NCBI GenBank assembly: GCA_002471255.1
Contig: DKPP01000002.1
Coordinates: 213,623-277,622 of the forward strand
Direction: 5' to 3'
DNA: 64,000 nt
DNA from: Akkermansiaceae bacterium UBA7331
GTDB taxonomy: Bacteria; Verrucomicrobiota; Verrucomicrobiia; Verrucomicrobiales; Akkermansiaceae
Shown here piece by piece: positions 60,032 through 64,000 of this stretch; the first letter of the stretch is position 1, and the number at the start of each line of letters is the position of its first letter. The position numbers and the translations under genes were made by a program. The notes under the pieces were generated by a model that had not been told where the DNA came from, did not search any database, and saw nothing but the letters and a program-made list of their open reading frames with translations.

Positions 60032-61870
60032 ATGGACGCAGAAAATCGTTTGTCTTATCCCGGATCACGTAGAACGTATATTCAAGGAAAGTTGTTTCCT
60101 GATGTAAAAGTTCCGATGCGTGAAGTTATTTTAAGTGACACCCTTTTACCTGATGGTACGGCACATCAAAATGCTCCGGTGGCCATTTATGATTGTTCGG
60201 GCCCTTGGGGTGATGATTCTTTTCACGGTAATGTTGAAGAAGGTTTACCACGTTTGCGTGAATCTTGGATTTTGGAGCGTGGGGATGTGATTCGCCAAAC
60301 CGAGGGAGATGCTTCCTATTTAGTGGCAAAAAGCGATACGCCTGTAACCCAACGCCATTATGCACAGCAAGGCATCATTACCCCTGAGATGGAATATGTA
60401 GCCATTCGTGAAAATTTGGGTAGAGAAGAGGCCTTTAAAACCGTCTATGATCGTTATCCTAATGAAAAGTCACGTCCTCAAGATGCACAACAAATTCTTG
60501 ATGAGTTGACTTACATGCCACGCCCCTCCGAGTTGGAAGCTCAATCAGGCTTTGGTCCTAAGAGCATGGTAGCCCGTGACCAACTTACTCATCAGCACGT
60601 ACCTGAGAAGCGTAGTGGTTCCAGAATGCCTGCTTATTTTACTCCTGAGTTTGTGCGTGATGAAATTGCTTCCGGCCGAGCTTTAATTCCTGCCAATATC
60701 AATCACCCAGAGTGTGAACCGATGGTTATCGGTCGTAATTTCTTAGTTAAAATCAACGCTAACATCGGTAACTCCGCTTTAGGATCAAGTATTGAAGAAG
60801 AAGTGGAAAAACTTCGTTGGGCAATCCATTGGGGTAGCGATACGGTGATGGATCTTTCTACGGGTAAAAACATCCACGCTACTCGTGAATGGATATTACG
60901 TAATTCTCCTGTGCCAATCGGTACCGTTCCTATTTATCAAGCCTTGGAAAAGGTACGTGGCAAGGTTGCCGATTTGACTTGGGATATTTTTAGAGACACA
61001 TTGATTGAGCAAGCTCGACAAGGTGTGGATTATGTAACGATCCATGCGGCATTATTGAAGCGTTTTGTGAATCATACGGCTAACCGCATGACCGGTATCG
61101 TTTCTCGTGGCGGATCTATCATGGCTCAATGGAGCATGATTCATGGTCAGGAAAACTTCCTATATGATCATTGGAATGAAATTTGTGAGATTCTCGCGGC
61201 TTATGATATTGGCATCTCCATTGGTGATGGTTTGAGACCTGGGTCGATTGCTGATGCAAACGATTTTGCCCAATTGGCCGAATTGGAAATCCAAGGCGAT
61301 TTAACTAAGCGTGCTTGGGATCGTGGCGTGCAAGTAATGAATGAAGGCCCCGGTCACGTTCCTATGCATTTAATTGCTGAGAACATGACCAAACAATTGG
61401 AATGGTGTTTAGAGGCTCCATTTTATACATTAGGGCCATTAGTTACCGATATTGCCCCTGGCTACGATCACATCACAGGTGCGATTGGTGGTGCTATGAT
61501 TGCTCAGCGTGGTTGTTCCATGCTTTGCTATGTAACTCAAAAGGAACATTTGGGATTACCTGATAAGCAAGACGTGAGAGAGGCTGTAGTAACTTATAAA
61601 TTATCTGCTCACGCAGCTGATTTGGCTAAAGGTCATCCTTCTGCTCAATTACGTGATAATGCATTAGCTCAGGCTCGTTTTGAGTTCCGTTGGGAAGACC
61701 AATTTAATTTAGCGTTAGATCCTCAAAAAGCTCGTTCTTTCCACGATTTGACTCTTCCTCATGCCAATGCGAAAAAAGCTCATTTTTGCTCCATGTGTGG
61801 CCCAGACTTTTGTGCTATGCGTTTGAGCCAAGATATTAAAAAAATGGGTAAGGAAGATACCCTTTCCTAA
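60032..61870 (+). CDS. thiC: Phosphomethylpyrimidine synthase
   Basis: 612 residues, ThiC/radical-SAM superfamily. The C-terminal CSMCGPDFCAM motif (C586, C589, C594) holds the 4Fe-4S cluster; the substrate-binding stretches GNSALGSSIEEEVEKL, TVMDLSTG and NEGPGHVPMHLI are present. It rearranges aminoimidazole ribotide to hydroxymethylpyrimidine phosphate for thiamin. Other thiamin genes are not adjacent. A TPP riboswitch is upstream. Codon use is biased to CGT/GGT. Confidence 0.97.
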   Translation: MDAENRLSYPGSRRTYIQGKLFPDVKVPMREVILSDTLLPDGTAHQNAPVAIYDCSGPWGDDSFHGNVEEGLPRLRESWILERGDVIRQTEGDASYLVAKSDTPVTQRHYAQQGIITPEMEYVAIRENLGREEAFKTVYDRYPNEKSRPQDAQQILDELTYMPRPSELEAQSGFGPKSMVARDQLTHQHVPEKRSGSRMPAYFTPEFVRDEIASGRALIPANINHPECEPMVIGRNFLVKINANIGNSALGSSIEEEVEKLRWAIHWGSDTVMDLSTGKNIHATREWILRNSPVPIGTVPIYQALEKVRGKVADLTWDIFRDTLIEQARQGVDYVTIHAALLKRFVNHTANRMTGIVSRGGSIMAQWSMIHGQENFLYDHWNEICEILAAYDIGISIGDGLRPGSIADANDFAQLAELEIQGDLTKRAWDRGVQVMNEGPGHVPMHLIAENMTKQLEWCLEAPFYTLGPLVTDIAPGYDHITGAIGGAMIAQRGCSMLCYVTQKEHLGLPDKQDVREAVVTYKLSAHAADLAKGHPSAQLRDNALAQARFEFRWEDQFNLALDPQKARSFHDLTLPHANAKKAHFCSMCGPDFCAMRLSQDIKKMGKEDTLS

Positions 61871-61898
61871 GTCTTTTTTCAACAGTTGTTGTTTTTTG

Positions 61899-61935
61899 AA
61901 ACCGCCTCGTCCGATGGGATTGAGGCGGTTTTTGA
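61899..61935 (+). terminator. Terminator of thiC
   Basis: AAACCGCCTC pairs with GAGGCGGTTT around a 13-base loop, followed by TTGATTTT, 28 bases past the stop codon. Confidence 0.88.
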
Positions 61936-62068
61936 TTTTAAATGTCATGGAAGTGCAACCTTATTTGAGTAATTGTGTATTATAAAAGACTAGTTCATGC
62001 CTACAAATATGTTTGATTTATTGTTGAACATAGTGGATTTTGGAATAGTCGAAGTACAAATAAATCTT

Positions 62069-62989
62069 ATGAAATTGAAAATCATTTTAGCATTAGCGTT
62101 ATCATTATCCGCTTCGCAGGGGTTTTCCATTGAGCGTCCTGATGGTACCTCCGGTGAAGTTTCACCAACAGCTAATCCCACGTCTATTAAAGAGGGGAAA
62201 CCTTTACCTAAAGTGGGGCAGGTGAAATTTGGTGTCGTACCGGGCGTTGTACCTCAAGTTTTGCTTTCCCAATTACAACTTAACGGTTTTCCCGGTGCTG
62301 TCGTCGAATCGGTTATTCCGGATAGCCCCGCTGCCAAAGTTGGTTTAGAGGCTAATGACGTAATCGTCAAAATAGGCGATCGACCAATTGCAGGACCTCA
62401 AGACATTAGTAAAATTCTGAGTGAATTTGCTCCCGGCGATAAAGTGAACATTGAATTTTACCATCAAGGAAAAAAGAAGGATGTGGAAATGGTTCTACAG
62501 CCTGGAGTTTTATCTGCAGAAGAATTGTTACCTACCAAAGATGGTTTGGAGAATGTAAGACCTATGCAGGGTATGAACATGCATGGGGCAGGTATTTCAC
62601 CACAACAAATGAATAACAATGCGCATGCCAGAGCTATGCAAATGCTGCAAAGTGGCATGAATATGCCTAATTCTTCTATGCATGATATGATGCAAGAGAT
62701 GGAAGCCATGAGGCAGGCTATGCAACAGAGAATGGGCGCAAGGTCTACAATGCCCGGAATGAGTGCCATGCCGAATCAAAATGGAGCTGTCACATCGATG
62801 ATGCATTCAACATCAATCACCTCCGATAGTCATGGTGCTGTAGTTATTTCACGTAGCAATGACAAAGTCGATGTAAAAGTGATGGATGCAGCCGGTAAGG
62901 TCCTTTACGAAGGTCCATACAATACTGATGAAGAAAAAGCGAAAGTTCCTGCCGATGTTAAGGCTCGTCTTAGTAAGATGGGACTTTAA
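62069..62989 (+). CDS. Secreted PDZ-domain protein with a Met-rich region
   Basis: 306 residues from ATG 62069 (MKLKIILALALSLSASQGFS, signal peptide); the 24-codon upstream extension has no signal. One PDZ domain (about 50-145: GAVVESVIPDSPAAKVGLEANDVIVKIGDRP). Residues 165-245 are rich in Met, with Gln, Asn and His (MNMHG, MQMLQSGMNMPN, MMQEMEAMRQAMQQRMG), unlike anything else in the window. No protease domain is attached, so it may be a periplasmic adaptor or metal-binding chaperone. A tail (residues 265-306) looks like a small beta domain (KVDVKVMDAAGKVLYEGPY). Confidence 0.75.
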   Translation: MKLKIILALALSLSASQGFSIERPDGTSGEVSPTANPTSIKEGKPLPKVGQVKFGVVPGVVPQVLLSQLQLNGFPGAVVESVIPDSPAAKVGLEANDVIVKIGDRPIAGPQDISKILSEFAPGDKVNIEFYHQGKKKDVEMVLQPGVLSAEELLPTKDGLENVRPMQGMNMHGAGISPQQMNNNAHARAMQMLQSGMNMPNSSMHDMMQEMEAMRQAMQQRMGARSTMPGMSAMPNQNGAVTSMMHSTSITSDSHGAVVISRSNDKVDVKVMDAAGKVLYEGPYNTDEEKAKVPADVKARLSKMGL

Positions 62990-63008
62990 ATTAATCGTTT
63001 GAATACAA

Positions 63009-63044
63009 TGAAGCCCATGGAAATGTTTATTTCCATGGGCTTCA
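63009..63044. terminator. Hairpin between convergent genes
   Basis: TGAAGCCCATGGAAA pairs with TTTCCATGGGCTTCA, a perfect 15-bp stem with a 6-base loop. It lacks a T-run on the plus strand but probably serves as terminator for both converging genes. Confidence 0.75.
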
Positions 63045-63072
63045 TATCTTTATGTATCCGCCAAACTGACGA

Positions 63073-64000
63073 TTAGTTATTTACCGTTATTTCTGACAAT
63101 CCGGCATCGGTAGCATTTTCAAAATCAATACGGATATATTTTGCTCGGATCGGTTTTGAGTCGGGTGTTGTAATTTCACAACTATGTGATTGTTGATCAA
63201 AGGAAACAGGCTTAGGCGTTAACCGGTGCCATTTTTTTCTATCCATTGATGTACTAACTATCATTTTAGAGCTGATTCCTTTTGCTCCTACTAATTGTAT
63301 TTTTGATATGGGGAAGTCGAACTCCATATCTAGTTCCCAACTCGGTTTTTTATCATCTTGAGTCGGTTTCCAAATGGTTTGAGCGTCGCCGTCATTGGCA
63401 AGGAAACGGTCTTCCATATTTGTTGATGTACGGCAAGGACGGTTTTTTGCCAAATTGGCTACCGATTGCTCGTTTTCTTGAGTTTGGGCCTTTTTGTCTT
63501 CTTGAGTAAAGCGTTTGTAAGGTCGATTGATTGTTTCATTGCTTACCTTTCTATCGTAAGGACGATCTCCTTTTGTTTCAATCTCAAGGAAGGCATCTTG
63601 TACATTTGGAGAGCTAGCTTTGATCTTTGTTTTCCCTGAATAATAGGATCTCATTTCGATGGCTGCCGAGCCGTCTCTCATATCAATGTCCGTATTCGGG
63701 CTAAATGTGATAGATTTACCTGTTGGGAACTCGCCCGGACCACTTATAATCTCGAAAGTGATTGGAGCTTCCGTATTAATGGCATGACCATTATGATCCA
63801 CTAATTGTGCCATAATATGTACATCATCTTGCCCATTACATGAATTGATTACCGTATTATCACTTACCAGTGCAATATTCGTGGCAGTGCCTTGTTTCGG
63901 CCAAGCTGGTGGGGCTTCTTTGGCGAACTCATTTTTGTACCAGTACCAAGAACGTTTTGGAATACGGAAATAATCGACAATCCCCATCCTTGCCCCTGCA
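63073..64000 (-). CDS. C-terminal part of a GH2 beta-galactosidase-like enzyme with discoidin-type domain (cut by right edge)
   Basis: The frame is open to the last base (upstream codons read AGAR before MGIVDYFRIPKRSWYWYKNEF), so the N-terminal part is outside the window. The first visible stretch is the end of a GH2 TIM barrel; PAWPKQG (28-34) opens a beta-sandwich region with DVHIMAQLVDHNGHAIN and SGPGEFPTGKS, as in GH2 domain 4. A Gln/Lys/Glu linker (155-185) follows, then an F5/8-type C domain (about 190-304: NRPCRTSTNMEDRFLANDGD, WELDMEFDFPISKIQLVG). It probably removes galactose from mucin glycans outside the cell. Confidence 0.8.
   Translation of the reverse strand, partial: AGARMGIVDYFRIPKRSWYWYKNEFAKEAPPAWPKQGTATNIALVSDNTVINSCNGQDDVHIMAQLVDHNGHAINTEAPITFEIISGPGEFPTGKSITFSPNTDIDMRDGSAAIEMRSYYSGKTKIKASSPNVQDAFLEIETKGDRPYDRKVSNETINRPYKRFTQEDKKAQTQENEQSVANLAKNRPCRTSTNMEDRFLANDGDAQTIWKPTQDDKKPSWELDMEFDFPISKIQLVGAKGISSKMIVSTSMDRKKWHRLTPKPVSFDQQSHSCEITTPDSKPIRAKYIRIDFENATDAGLSEITVNN

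Noticed and set aside
1..64000. CRISPR array, insertion sequence, prophage, rRNA
   Set aside because: No direct-repeat array, transposase, integrase, phage gene or rRNA-like stretch was found on either strand.

Overview
The window looks like chromosomal DNA from a host-associated, anaerobic member of the Verrucomicrobiota, plausibly related to Akkermansia although visibly more AT-rich than the Akkermansia genomes I know. The basis is indirect: secreted mucin-type glycosidases (GH29 alpha-fucosidase, a GH33-like sialidase, a GH2 fragment), a sodium-pump route from succinate to propionate, a glutaminase/GadC pair, bactofilins, a eukaryote-type HisA, and many secreted orphan proteins. No rRNA, phage, transposase, integrase or CRISPR array is visible.

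Layout. 1-990 is the end of a MATE transporter. 1.0-9.8 kb is a minus-strand block: a small secreted orphan, glsA and gadC (glutamine-driven acid resistance), then a tightly spaced run reading pheA, alpha-fucosidase, ligA, pgsA. 10.0-13.9 kb holds an outer-membrane barrel and a three-gene unit (nucleotidyltransferase, NahK-like kinase, UDP-sugar epimerase) that looks like a HexNAc salvage pathway. 14.1-15.7 kb holds two tandem secreted orphans. 15.8-22.6 kb is a minus-strand operon reading methylmalonyl-CoA epimerase, then decarboxylase subunits alpha, delta, gamma (biotin carrier) and beta, then biotin ligase and CoA-transferase: nearly the whole succinyl-CoA to propionate segment coupled to Na+ export. 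tRNA-Leu(CAA) follows. 23.0-30.3 kb holds LemA, a cysteine-peptidase-like lipoprotein, the sialidase, a short UvrA homologue and two bactofilins. 30.5-36.1 kb is a plus-strand run: a membrane orphan, hisA, a DUF167 protein, grpE, dnaJ, rsmE and a HAD-FolB fusion.

36.3-50.8 kb is an AT-richer surface-glycan locus: rfbABCD (dTDP-rhamnose), a WecE-like aminotransferase plus a PglD-like acyltransferase (dTDP-4-amino sugar), six glycosyltransferases, a WbqC protein and a DUF1796 protein. No flippase, polymerase or initiating transferase is present. It ends beside tRNA-Ala(GGC).

51-64 kb returns to ordinary content: two secreted orphans, glyQS, a secreted esterase-like hydrolase, alanine racemase, an ECF sigma factor, a nitroreductase, thiC under a TPP riboswitch, a PDZ/Met-rich secreted protein, and a GH2 glycosidase cut by the right edge.

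No intergenic gap exceeds about 250 bases. Most gene ends are followed by recognisable hairpins, and both tRNAs have near-consensus sigma-70 promoters. The points most worth a second look are the HAD-FolB fusion (with Ser at the usual second Asp of the HAD motif), the HexNAc salvage trio, the unusual features of the sodium-pump operon (duplicated delta module, beta-subunit insert, Cys/His tail on the epimerase), and the DUF1796 protein in the glycan locus.
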